NCBI RefSeq assembly: GCF_024159265.1
Contig: NZ_JAMYWY010000001.1
Location: 3,038,001 to 3,102,000 of the forward strand
DNA: 64,000 nucleotides
DNA from: Paenibacillus sp. 1781tsa1
GTDB taxonomy: Bacteria; Bacillota; Bacilli; Paenibacillales; Paenibacillaceae
Reading direction: 5' to 3'
The notes below the pieces were generated by a model. The model ran no database searches. It was not told the DNA's origin and saw only the letters and a list, made by a program, of their open reading frames with translations. Position numbers and translations under genes: made by a program. This document shows, in pieces, positions 44,931 through 52,729 of this stretch (positions are counted from its first letter, which is position 1; each line of letters begins with the position of its first letter).

Positions 44931-45329
44931 TTATAAGGGTTGAATGGCAAGATTGGGCGTTCCACTACTCTCATCAACGAACAGAATATATTGATTGCCA
45001 GCGGTTCCTGTTAAGACCAGACCGGGTTGACCCGCAACACCAGGATTGTAATATCTGAACTGTTGTAGGGTTGGCAGAGATACTGGAAGAGCTGGCTGAT
45101 TAAGTGCCATTAATTGTGTAGCAGCCTTGACGCTGTCTCCAGCTTGAATCACTCCGCCTACACCCAAATGATTAACAATCGAGGTGCTGGCATTGATTTG
45201 AAGGCTGCCTGTTATGGTCTGGCTACCATTGACGTTTAGATTGACACCAACGGTTTGATTACCATTAACTTGCAAATTCTGATTAATCGTCTGATTGCCG
45301 GTGACAAGGATGCTATCAAATGTTGGCAA
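44931..45329 (-). CDS. 12-residue-repeat protein, possible spore-surface or fibre protein
   Basis: 132 aa. Residues about 7-66 form five consecutive 12-residue units: VTGNQTINQNLQ, VNGNQTVGVNLN, VNGSQTITGSLQ, INASTSIVNHLG, VGGVIQAGDSVK. This regular pattern with Val/Ile/Leu at fixed places suggests a beta-helix or fibre stem rich in Asn/Thr, possible glycosylation sites. A globular end follows (QFRYYNPGVAGQPGLVLTG...YILFVDESS). No signal peptide. TTG start at 45329 nine bases after AGGAG; a TTG at 45338 overlaps that site. A sigma-K-like -10 box lies upstream. It is divergent from two glycan-enzyme genes. The family is not recognised. Confidence 0.7.
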   Translation of the reverse strand: MPTFDSILVTGNQTINQNLQVNGNQTVGVNLNVNGSQTITGSLQINASTSIVNHLGVGGVIQAGDSVKAATQLMALNQPALPVSLPTLQQFRYYNPGVAGQPGLVLTGTAGNQYILFVDESSGTPNLAIQPL

Positions 45330-45357
45330 AGATATCAACTCCTATATAGTGTTCATA

Positions 45358-45366
45358 TATTCTATG
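45358..45366 (-). promoter_or_regulatory. Sigma-K-like -10 box
   Basis: Read on the minus strand, CATAGAATA matches the mother-cell sigma-K -10 pattern CATANNNTA exactly, about 25 bases before the ribosome site of the repeat-protein gene. No clear -35 AC pair was seen, so this is only suggestive of late-sporulation expression. Confidence 0.35.
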
Positions 45367-45466
45367 AGGACAAGATTTGAACCGACCCGGGTGACCACAC
45401 ATTATATGTCTGGGATAAAGCCCGTTTTGCAATAAAGAGCCAGCGAAGCATTCAACAGAAGAAACC

Positions 45467-46639
45467 ATGCCACGATTTCGTGCATATTGTAGGCAGAGAA
45501 TGTTTTCGTACGGAACGGGAGGGTTTGCTATCCGAAAGAAGTCCAAAATGCAGGTTAAGTCCATCAAAAAGAATCGTTCAGTCCCTGATGCAAACCAGTT
45601 ATTTCTGAGACAAATGCATGCAGTACTGAACAGAAAACTGAAATCCATGCGCAAACACATGGCAGTACAACAATTGGATCTTAAGCAGCAATGGTTGAAA
45701 ATGATGCAGGAGGAGTATGCATCTAGCCGAGTAAAGTCCAAAGTGATCTATAAGGAGTTAAATGTGCTTCTGATTACACCGTGCAATGACCGGGAAATGT
45801 CATCACATTGTGTACTGATTGAACAGAGCCTTAAACATCTCGTGAGGCATGTAAATGAAATTAAATATATAGAATCCGTTTCAGCCATTCTGTCTACTAA
45901 GGAGTTTGACCTGATTCTGGTTGTTGGAAGTGATGAAAGTTTGCCGAATGACAATATCACTGCATTAAAAGCATCCGCCGCAAAAAAAGCAATCTGGTTA
46001 TCTCCCAATCAAAATGTAAATCAAAGGGATGTTATTTTGCCGTGGTTTGATCACGTGTTTGTACAGAATTCATGGTCAATGAGTGACCATCAGAATCATC
46101 AGGGAGGCCCTGCTTCTAATGAGCTGTTAATGCCGCCTGATCCACATATATTCTGTCCGCAAACTGTTTCTCCGGAGTACGAATCGGATGTTTATATCAT
46201 CGGTGATGCGGAACCGGATAGTATCCTAACGACCTTTTCCAAATCTGGTCTTCTGGATAACAAAAAAGTTCGGGTTGACGGGAAGGGTTGGGCACAAATC
46301 GGGGATTTTTATCCTGTTCATAGGAGTGAAGCTCGCCAGATGTTATATAACGGAAGCAAACTGGTTATTCATAGTGGCGAATCAATCAAAAACGTGATGG
46401 AAATTGCCGCATGCGGGACGTTTCAGCTCATAGGACCATCAGTGAATCAGAGCAACGTGATAGACCTTAGTAACTTTCATCAATTCAACTCCTGTGAGGA
46501 ACTCATTCAGAAGTTTGAACATTACTGGCAGAGTATTGATGCAAGAAGACTGGCCGCTAGCCATGCCCTAGCATACATGAAATACAATCAATCCCATCTG
46601 CAAAAAACACTGCGACTGTTGGATATCATTTTTATATAA
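45467..46639 (+). CDS. CgeB-like glycosyltransferase
   Basis: About 390 aa. The N-terminal 90 residues are very basic and helical. The rest resembles spore-maturation CgeB-type GT-B glycosyltransferases: a first Rossmann part (LNVLLITPCND, FDLILVVGSDES), LPPDP-like loop (LMPPDPHIF), and the donor-site stretch HSGESIKNVMEIAACGTFQLIG. The start is uncertain: ATG 45467, 45500 or 45548 are possible and none has an ideal ribosome site. It is followed 58 bases later by a WbsX-like enzyme. CgeB in Bacillus acts in the outer spore layer, so glycosylation of a spore-surface protein is a plausible role. Confidence 0.75.
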   Translation: MPRFRAYCRQRMFSYGTGGFAIRKKSKMQVKSIKKNRSVPDANQLFLRQMHAVLNRKLKSMRKHMAVQQLDLKQQWLKMMQEEYASSRVKSKVIYKELNVLLITPCNDREMSSHCVLIEQSLKHLVRHVNEIKYIESVSAILSTKEFDLILVVGSDESLPNDNITALKASAAKKAIWLSPNQNVNQRDVILPWFDHVFVQNSWSMSDHQNHQGGPASNELLMPPDPHIFCPQTVSPEYESDVYIIGDAEPDSILTTFSKSGLLDNKKVRVDGKGWAQIGDFYPVHRSEARQMLYNGSKLVIHSGESIKNVMEIAACGTFQLIGPSVNQSNVIDLSNFHQFNSCEELIQKFEHYWQSIDARRLAASHALAYMKYNQSHLQKTLRLLDIIFI

Positions 46640-46697
46640 CCATCAAGGATCACAGGAGTGTAAGCTGCATCATGTTGCTGCATTGGAGGCGTTCTGA

Positions 46698-47768
46698 TTG
46701 AAGGTAATTGCTCTGCATCTACCCCAATTTCACCGGATTGAGGAGAATGACCGTTGGTGGGGGAAAGGTTTTACGGAATGGACCAATGTAAAAAAAGCCA
46801 CGCCCTTATATTCGGGTCATCATCAGCCTAACCAGCCTTTTCAGGGGAAATATTATGATCTTTCCGATCCAGATGTACGAAAGTGGCAAGCGGAAACAGC
46901 CAATCATCATGGCATTTATGGATTTTGTTATTATCATTACTGGTTCAAAGGCAAGCGCCTGCTCGAAAAACCAGTGAATGAAATTTTGCATAGTGGGGAG
47001 CCTGATTTTCCATTTTGTTTGTCATGGGCCAATGAAACATGGACAAGAAAATGGGATGGCCAGGAATCGGATATTCTCATGGCCCAGAACTATGGAGATC
47101 GAGAGGATTGGGAAGACCATTTTAATTATCTGGTGAAGGTATTTAAGGACAAACGATATATTCGAGTGAAAGGTAAGCCGTTATTTCTGATCTATCGGCC
47201 AGCCAGCATTCCTCAGTGTGAGGAAATGATTCAGTTTTGGCGTGAATTGGCTTTGAAGCACGGCCTGAAAGGGATTCATTTTGTGCAGACCATTGGCGGA
47301 TTCCCTACATTTAATCGGCAGATCTTTGATGCAAGTATGGAATTTGAACCGCATTATACGTTTGCACATGGACATATGAATGGAATCTGGATCGAAATGA
47401 ATATCAAGGGCCAGCAGCATATTGCTGTGAATTATGACAAGGTATGGTCCTCCATTCTCGAACGAACACCACATCGTAACGGGGAAATGGTCTACCCAGG
47501 TGCTTTTGTCAATTGGGACAATACACCGCGTAGAGGCGTTGACGGCCAGAGTACGCTAGGGTCTACCCCAGAGAAGTTTGGGCTGTATCTATCAAGACAG
47601 ATGGAGAGAGCGAGGACAGTGTACAAGAGTGAATATCTCTTTGTTAACGCTTGGAATGAATGGGCGGAAGGGGCATACCTTGAACCGGATCAGAACTATG
47701 GTTACGCATATTTAAGAGAACTCAAGAAAGTAATTCAGCACGAACGACTAAATAGAAACAGGTTATAG
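46698..47768 (+). CDS. WbsX/GH99-like glycan enzyme
   Basis: 356 aa. The opening VIALHLPQFHRIEENDRWWG and continuing KGFTEWTNVKKA, then FCYYHYWFKGKRLLEKP and LSWANETWTRKWDG, are the hallmarks of the WbsX family (GH99-like), often found in O-antigen, rhamnan and spore-glycan clusters as putative glycosyltransferase or endo-glycosidase. The end WNEWAEGAYLEPD is also diagnostic. TTG start at 46698 after GGAGGC. It probably works with the CgeB-like gene before it on the same surface glycan. Confidence 0.9.
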   Translation: MKVIALHLPQFHRIEENDRWWGKGFTEWTNVKKATPLYSGHHQPNQPFQGKYYDLSDPDVRKWQAETANHHGIYGFCYYHYWFKGKRLLEKPVNEILHSGEPDFPFCLSWANETWTRKWDGQESDILMAQNYGDREDWEDHFNYLVKVFKDKRYIRVKGKPLFLIYRPASIPQCEEMIQFWRELALKHGLKGIHFVQTIGGFPTFNRQIFDASMEFEPHYTFAHGHMNGIWIEMNIKGQQHIAVNYDKVWSSILERTPHRNGEMVYPGAFVNWDNTPRRGVDGQSTLGSTPEKFGLYLSRQMERARTVYKSEYLFVNAWNEWAEGAYLEPDQNYGYAYLRELKKVIQHERLNRNRL

Positions 47769-47799
47769 AAGGGAGCTCCAAATGAGGAGACTCCCTTTT
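47769..47799. terminator. Hairpin between WbsX-like and AraC genes
   Basis: AAGGGAG pairs with CTCCCTT, followed by TTAAT; it may end both converging genes. Confidence 0.6.
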
Positions 47800-47823
47800 A
47801 ATATGAGCTTATATGCACCATGA

Positions 47824-48657
47824 TTACGATGTGCTAACCGTAGTTTGTCTGCGGAACTCCGTAGGTGTCAGTCCTGTATGCTTTTTGAACTGTCTGGAGA
47901 AATAATACAAATCACTGAATCCGAGATTCTCGGCGATGGCAGTGATCGTGTTCGGGGTGCAGGTCAGTAATTCCTTGGCTTTATCGATTTTTTTGCCAGT
48001 AATGTAGAGGATCGGAGGAAGGCCAATCTGTTGCTTGAAGAATCGAATGAAATAATTCGGATGCATGTAGGCAATCTGGGCCAGATCCTGAACCGAAATA
48101 TTTTCTTCGATGTTGGAATCAATATAAGCCAGAATGTTGGATAGCTTCTCCATAACAGGCACGTTAATAAAAGAGATCTGATCCAGATCCAGATTCATTA
48201 TATAGTGGGACAGTAACTCGGTTAGTTTGCTCTTGGCCATCATATGGGCATAGACTGAGTCGGATTTGGCATATGTAAGAATGCTGCTGAAGATTTCTTG
48301 AATCAACTCAGGTTGGTCCATCGTACAGCTAGTCGGGAATTTCAGAATTTGGAACAAATTGATTCCCCCAACCTTTGCACTAAAGTGACACCAATATTTG
48401 AGAAAAGGACGGTCATTAATTGCAGAGTAGGATTGTTTGATCCCCTCTGGCATTAAAATAAGCTGATTAGGCACAGGGTAAAACTCCTCATTCCCAATCT
48501 TAAGCCAACCTTCACCTTCACATATGAAATAAAACTTGCTGTAATCAGGTGTATAATCCAGATCTCGCCAATCCATGTCGCACCGATTATAGTTGACCAT
48601 GAATAATTCAACTTGCAGATTGGACAGGTAGTTTGTAAGCAACGTTTGGTGATTCAT
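47824..48657 (-). CDS. AraC family regulator, divergent from the fucosidase
   Basis: 277 aa. The N-terminal half is a cupin-like sugar-sensing domain (FYFICEGEGWLKIGNEEFYP). The C-terminal half has two helix-turn-helix motifs: NISVQDLAQIAYMHPNYFIR, then the second with TITAIAENLGFSDLYYFSRQ and FKKHTGLTPTEFR. The start ATG 48657 is about seven bases after GGAGATGA; an ATG at 48672 overlaps that site. It is divergent from the GH29 gene and likely activates it when the sugar is present. Confidence 0.92.
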   Translation of the reverse strand: MNHQTLLTNYLSNLQVELFMVNYNRCDMDWRDLDYTPDYSKFYFICEGEGWLKIGNEEFYPVPNQLILMPEGIKQSYSAINDRPFLKYWCHFSAKVGGINLFQILKFPTSCTMDQPELIQEIFSSILTYAKSDSVYAHMMAKSKLTELLSHYIMNLDLDQISFINVPVMEKLSNILAYIDSNIEENISVQDLAQIAYMHPNYFIRFFKQQIGLPPILYITGKKIDKAKELLTCTPNTITAIAENLGFSDLYYFSRQFKKHTGLTPTEFRRQTTVSTS

Positions 48658-48779
48658 GCTATTCATCTCCATACAAGGTTAGTATTGTCCATCTAAAAGT
48701 TAGTGTTCTGCATGTTTAACCTTTGGCCGTAACACTACAATACAAGTGCAGACGATAACGGAGGGAATGAGAACAGTTC

Positions 48780-50237
48780 ATGGACAAAAAGGAATATTTG
48801 CAACAGATCGAAGCAACAATTGCGAACGGTAAATTTAAGGACAACTGGAGTTCGCTCAGCGCTTTCCAAGTTCCAGAATGGTACCCAAAAGCGAAATTCG
48901 GTATATTCATCCACTGGGGGCTGTATTCCGTCCCGTCTTATGATAGCGAATGGTATTCGCGAAATATGTATATCCAAGGCTCCAAGGCTTATGAACATCA
49001 CCTTGCGGTGTATGGACCTCATAAGGATTTTGGCTATAAAGACTTCATTCCGATGTTTCGTGCAGAGAAGTTTGATGCCGATGAATGGGCAGCTTTATTT
49101 AAACAGGCCGGAGCCAAATATGTTATGCCTGTAGCTGAGCACCATGATGGTTTTCAGATGTACAAGAGCTCTATCTCTCACTATAACACATATGAAATGG
49201 GCCCCAAACGAGATATTCTGGGTGAGATGAAGGTTGCATATGAGAAGCAGGGCTTAACCTTATGTGTATCGTCTCACCGCGCCGAGCACTGGTTCTTCAT
49301 GTCTCACGGAAAGGAGTTTGATTCAGATATCAAGGAACCCCTTGAGCGTGGGGATTTCTATTGGCCTGCCATGCCTGAGCCGGATCATCATGATCTGTAT
49401 GGTTCTCCTCCAACTGAAGAGTATCTGGAAGACTGGTTGATTCGATGCTGTGAGCTGGTGGATCAATATCAGCCAAAGGTCTTCTATTTCGATTGGTGGA
49501 TTCAGACGGTTGCATTCAAACCCTATCTCAAGAAATTTGCGGCCTATTATTATAACAAAGGTGAAGAATGGGGCGAGCCTGTAGCAATCAATTATAAACA
49601 TGAGGCCTATATGTTTGGCAGTGCCGTTCCGGATGTGGAGCGCGGACAATTCGCTGATCTTAAGCCTTATTTCTGGCAAACGGATACGGCTGTCGCTAAA
49701 AACTCATGGTGTTATACGGAAAATAATAACTACAAAACGGCTGAGGAGATCATTCGGGATCTCGTCGATATTGTAAGCAAGAACGGAAATCTTCTGCTGA
49801 ATATTGGCCCCAAAGCAGACGGCAGTATACCGGATGAAGATCGCGACATTTTGCTGAGCATCGGCAAGTGGCTTGAAGTGAATGGAGAAGCGATCTATGA
49901 CACGACATTCTGGCGTACGTTTGGCGAGGGTCCAACCGAGGTGAAGGAAGGGCAGTTCACGGATGGAGATACGAAGATATTTACAAGTGAAGATATACGA
50001 TTTACGATAAAAGAAAGCAGTCTGTATGCCACGGTTCTTGCCTACCCGGATAACGGAGTAACTCACATTAAATCGCTGAAGGAAGGTTCTCATCATTTCC
50101 AAGGCGTTATTCAAGACATTCAGGTACTTGGATATGAAGAAAAACCGCAATGGGAGAGAACTGCGGACGCTCTGACAATTACCACGACCAACGTCAAGAG
50201 TAATGCGCCTGTTGTTTTCAAAATTGAAATAGATTAA
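48780..50237 (+). CDS. GH29 alpha-L-fucosidase
   Basis: 485 aa, cytosolic (no signal peptide). The opening WYPKAKFGIFIHWGLYSVPS is the GH29 signature; EHHDGFQMYKS and the nucleophile Asp238 in FYFDWW follow. The SKNGNLLLNIGPKADGSIP stretch marks the end of the barrel, and a beta domain completes it. It hydrolyses alpha-linked fucose from glycans. ATG 48780 lies about 14 bases after GGAGGG, a long spacing. Its only companion is the divergent AraC regulator; no transporter is adjacent. Confidence 0.94.
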   Translation: MDKKEYLQQIEATIANGKFKDNWSSLSAFQVPEWYPKAKFGIFIHWGLYSVPSYDSEWYSRNMYIQGSKAYEHHLAVYGPHKDFGYKDFIPMFRAEKFDADEWAALFKQAGAKYVMPVAEHHDGFQMYKSSISHYNTYEMGPKRDILGEMKVAYEKQGLTLCVSSHRAEHWFFMSHGKEFDSDIKEPLERGDFYWPAMPEPDHHDLYGSPPTEEYLEDWLIRCCELVDQYQPKVFYFDWWIQTVAFKPYLKKFAAYYYNKGEEWGEPVAINYKHEAYMFGSAVPDVERGQFADLKPYFWQTDTAVAKNSWCYTENNNYKTAEEIIRDLVDIVSKNGNLLLNIGPKADGSIPDEDRDILLSIGKWLEVNGEAIYDTTFWRTFGEGPTEVKEGQFTDGDTKIFTSEDIRFTIKESSLYATVLAYPDNGVTHIKSLKEGSHHFQGVIQDIQVLGYEEKPQWERTADALTITTTNVKSNAPVVFKIEID

Positions 50238-50270
50238 TGAATTACGATTATTTTCAATGAGGTTATTATA

Positions 50271-50315
50271 AAAGGGCGCATCCAGGAGTATTGTACTCAT
50301 TGGATAGCGCTCTTT
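50271..50315 (+). terminator. Intrinsic terminator of the fucosidase gene
   Basis: AAAGGGCGC-TCCA..AGTA pairs with TACT..TGGA-GCGCTCTTT. The T-run is short. Confidence 0.65.
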
Positions 50316-50478
50316 GGGTTGCTTAACTTTTTTAGCATTTCGGGGAATTCAGGAGAGCTACATTTTCGGAATGGTTTTCTCCGCCATAATTTGATATATC
50401 ATGGGATCGTTCTGATGTAACATAATCGTTTCGTCGATTGTGTCAAATTCAGTCTAAACACTGCAAATTAAGGAGTGT

Positions 50479-50568
50479 ATGTCCACACCTGGGGAGAAAT
50501 ATTCAGTTCATATTGAGAATATAATCCCTGTAAGTGCTGTCAGTATGGCTCGCCCGACTTATTATTAA
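50479..50568 (+). CDS. Possible small ORF (29 aa) before the collagen-like gene
   Basis: ATG 50479 sits three bases after TTAAGGAG and opens 29 codons (MSTPGEKYSVHIENII, then PVSAVSMARPTYY) to a TAA. Spacing to the ribosome site is short. It lies in the 410-base gap between the fucosidase terminator and the collagen-like gene, which otherwise contains only AT-rich promoter-like sequence. No family is recognised; it may be a chance ORF. Confidence 0.3.
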   Translation: MSTPGEKYSVHIENIIPVSAVSMARPTYY

Positions 50569-50647
50569 GTGATTTTCGCTGCACCATACCTCCAAAAAGT
50601 AATGCCGGAATGAGTAAGTTGACTCACTAAGGAGGAGATCCCGACAG

Positions 50648-52042
50648 ATGAAGCCAAAGAAACGTATAAGATTTGGTGGAAACATATTTAAGAAAAATAG
50701 AGGAGGAGAACTAGATCACAAGTGCTTTGAAAAAGAAGCCGAATTACTTCTTAAGCTGATTGGTGAGTTAAAAGGAGCGATTGTACAGGTTTTTGCCAAT
50801 GCTACTCCGCACAATATTTCACTTCTGATTGAGGTACTGCGTAAATTACTGGCTCTGATTCATCATTCGGATTTGAAAAAGGGAACCAGGGCAGACCTCG
50901 AAGCTGTCTTGGAGCTTACCATTGTATCTGTAGAGGCTGTTCCATTCTCTCCAATTAGTGTGGCGACCAATTTGCAACAATTGCTGGATGTACTACTCTC
51001 TGTCATTTTACAGGGAAATATCGATTCGGCTGAGAAAGATCAACTGGTCATTTTGATCCGTGCGACCGAATTGGCGATCACAACAGGGCTTAGAAACACA
51101 GGGAGTCAAGGGCCGGCTGGACCTGCGGGTCCTCAGGGCGTACCTGGTCCACAAGGCCCGACAGGTGCTGCTGGTTCTCAGGGTGGTATAGGTCCTGCTG
51201 GTGCCCAGGGAGCAGCAGGTGCTACTGGAGCAACGGGTTCTCCTGGCCCAGCAGGTGGTGCAACTGGAGCGACAGGTGCAACGGGCAGCACAGGAGCTAT
51301 TGGAGCAGCAGGCGTTGCAGGAGCCACGGGAGTCACAGGGAATACAGGAGCAGCCGGAGTTGCGGGAGTAACTGGGCCAACCGGAGCAACAGGTGACCCT
51401 GGTCTAGCGGGAGCGACGGGTGTGACAGGTGTAACAGGGGATACGGGAGCAACCGGAATTGCGGGAATAACTGGAGCTACTGGAGTAACTGGCAGCACTG
51501 GCGTAACAGGCGCTACGGGTTCGGGAGCTATTATACCGTTTGCTTCTGGCGGACCTGCTATATTAACAACAATTGCTGGTGGACTGGTAGGAACGACAAG
51601 TCTCATTGGTTTTGGAAGCTCGGCAACCGGTGTCAGCATTCTGGGTGGCACAATTGATTTAACAGGGACGGTTGTTGGCCCACTCATTAACTTTGCGTTC
51701 TCAGTCCCACGAGATGGCGTGATCACTTCCATTGCTGCCTATTTTAGTACCACAGCAGCGTTGGCCTTGGTCGGTTCAACGGTGACCATCACAGCGCAAT
51801 TATTCAGTTCACCTACTCCGGATAATGCATTCACTGCGGTACCAGGGGCCATCGTTACACTGGCGCCGCCACTCACAGGTATCATTGCTTTGGGTACCAT
51901 CTCCAATGGCATAACAACCGGATTGGCGATACCTGTGACAGCAGAGACACGTCTGCTGCTAGTGTTCTCCGCAACGGCGACGGGGCTTACTCTTGTGAAT
52001 ACTGTTGTTGGCTATGCAAGTGGTGGCGTGAATATTACATGA
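50648..52042 (+). CDS. Collagen-like exosporium-type glycoprotein (BclA/BclB-like)
   Basis: 464 aa. An N-terminal helical region (1-151) is followed by about 47 Gly-X-Y triplets (about 152-293; [10 protein letters not shown], then many [12 protein letters not shown] units) with Thr in the Y position, the usual O-glycosylation pattern of exosporium hairs. The C-terminal 170 residues ([19 protein letters not shown]...) match the BclB-type C-terminal domain that trimerises the fibre. No signal peptide or sortase motif, as usual for spore proteins made in the mother cell. ATG 50648 after AAGGAGGAG. A single gene with strong terminator. The nearby CgeB/WbsX enzymes could glycosylate it. Confidence 0.93.
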   Translation: MKPKKRIRFGGNIFKKNRGGELDHKCFEKEAELLLKLIGELKGAIVQVFANATPHNISLLIEVLRKLLALIHHSDLKKGTRADLEAVLELTIVSVEAVPFSPISVATNLQQLLDVLLSVILQGNIDSAEKDQLVILIRATELAITTGLRNTGSQGPAGPAGPQGVPGPQGPTGAAGSQGGIGPAGAQGAAGATGATGSPGPAGGATGATGATGSTGAIGAAGVAGATGVTGNTGAAGVAGVTGPTGATGDPGLAGATGVTGVTGDTGATGIAGITGATGVTGSTGVTGATGSGAIIPFASGGPAILTTIAGGLVGTTSLIGFGSSATGVSILGGTIDLTGTVVGPLINFAFSVPRDGVITSIAAYFSTTAALALVGSTVTITAQLFSSPTPDNAFTAVPGAIVTLAPPLTGIIALGTISNGITTGLAIPVTAETRLLLVFSATATGLTLVNTVVGYASGGVNIT

Positions 52043-52063
52043 TGCGATATAAATTTTGATATG

Positions 52064-52098
52064 AACGACATGAGAGATCTCATGTCGTTTCTTTTCTT
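52064..52098 (+). terminator. Intrinsic terminator of the collagen-like gene
   Basis: AACGACATGAG-agat-CTCATGTCGTT followed by TCTTTTCTT. Confidence 0.85.
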
Positions 52099-52259
52099 GA
52101 AAAGAAATTTCGATGTTAGTCATGGTTATCTAGAACTAGATCGATCTATAATTCTTCAGAAGTATGCATAAATACGAAAAATGAGATGAAATACGTAAGC
52201 GACATGAGACACAGAAAAGCATTAAAAAGACTTATTTTCTATATTTTTCAATAAAATGC

Positions 52260-52288
52260 TTGTATATATCGAATAATGATTTTATACT
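52260..52288 (+). promoter_or_regulatory. Probable promoter of the large protease, with long leader
   Basis: TTGTAT (52260-52265), 17-base spacer, TATACT (52283-52288). It would give a leader of about 435 bases before the protease start. The leader holds a small hairpin AGCGTT-ctgct-AACGCT (around 52396-52412) and a 33-codon ORF (52613-52714). I see no known riboswitch signature there. Confidence 0.45.
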
Positions 52289-52612
52289 ATACGAATAAAA
52301 TCCAATTAAATTCCTAATTGACTATTATATGTAATTTAAATGCGTTCACACTCACTCGAATCACGATCGAAAGTCATATTCACCACTCCTTAGAAAGCGT
52401 TCTGCTAACGCTCCTGATTACCCTTCCACATGAATGCTTATAGACATTCACTCTCGTTGCATGACTCAAACACCCAACCTTTTAGTTTTACGTCTTAACC
52501 CAAGTCGTTCCTAATCTCCTAAACTTTCAAGTAAAAAACATAGATTGATCTGTATATCTCTTCTGACTCATATTGCACCCTAACCAAACCTGTAAAGGAG
52601 GTGAGGCTTAAT

Positions 52613-52714
52613 GTGAAATCCAGGGCGTTTATTCCGTCCGCGATGAAGGCTAGTCTACCGTTTTATTCTGCAGAGAAGGGCACATGTACCAGACTAAATT
52701 ACAAAACCGGGTAA
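52613..52714 (+). CDS. Small ORF (33 aa) in the protease leader
   Basis: GTG 52613 follows a near-consensus AAAGGAGGTGA with good spacing and opens 33 codons (MKSRAFIPSAMKASLPFYSA, then EKGTCTRLNYKTG) to a TAA at 52712-52714. The stop overlaps the AAAAGGAG ribosome site of the protease, so ribosomes finishing it are well placed to start the protease. The ribosome site is stronger than most in the window. It is a basic peptide without clear membrane segment. A leader peptide or a short independent product is possible. Confidence 0.5.
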   Translation: MKSRAFIPSAMKASLPFYSAEKGTCTRLNYKTG

Positions 52715-52729
52715 AAGGAGTGGAAAAGT

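Noticed and set aside
51105-51525. Array of short repeated units resembling a repeat or CRISPR region
   Set aside because: The period is nine bases and in frame with Gly-X-Y codons; there are no unique spacers.
51178-51732. 185-codon proline/valine-rich ORF on the minus strand
   Set aside because: It is the exact complement of the Gly-X-Y repeat of the collagen-like gene, which automatically gives PV-A-P patterns. It has no ribosome site.
52300-52600. Possible riboswitch in the protease leader
   Set aside because: Only one small hairpin is visible, and no conserved aptamer core of a known class was seen.
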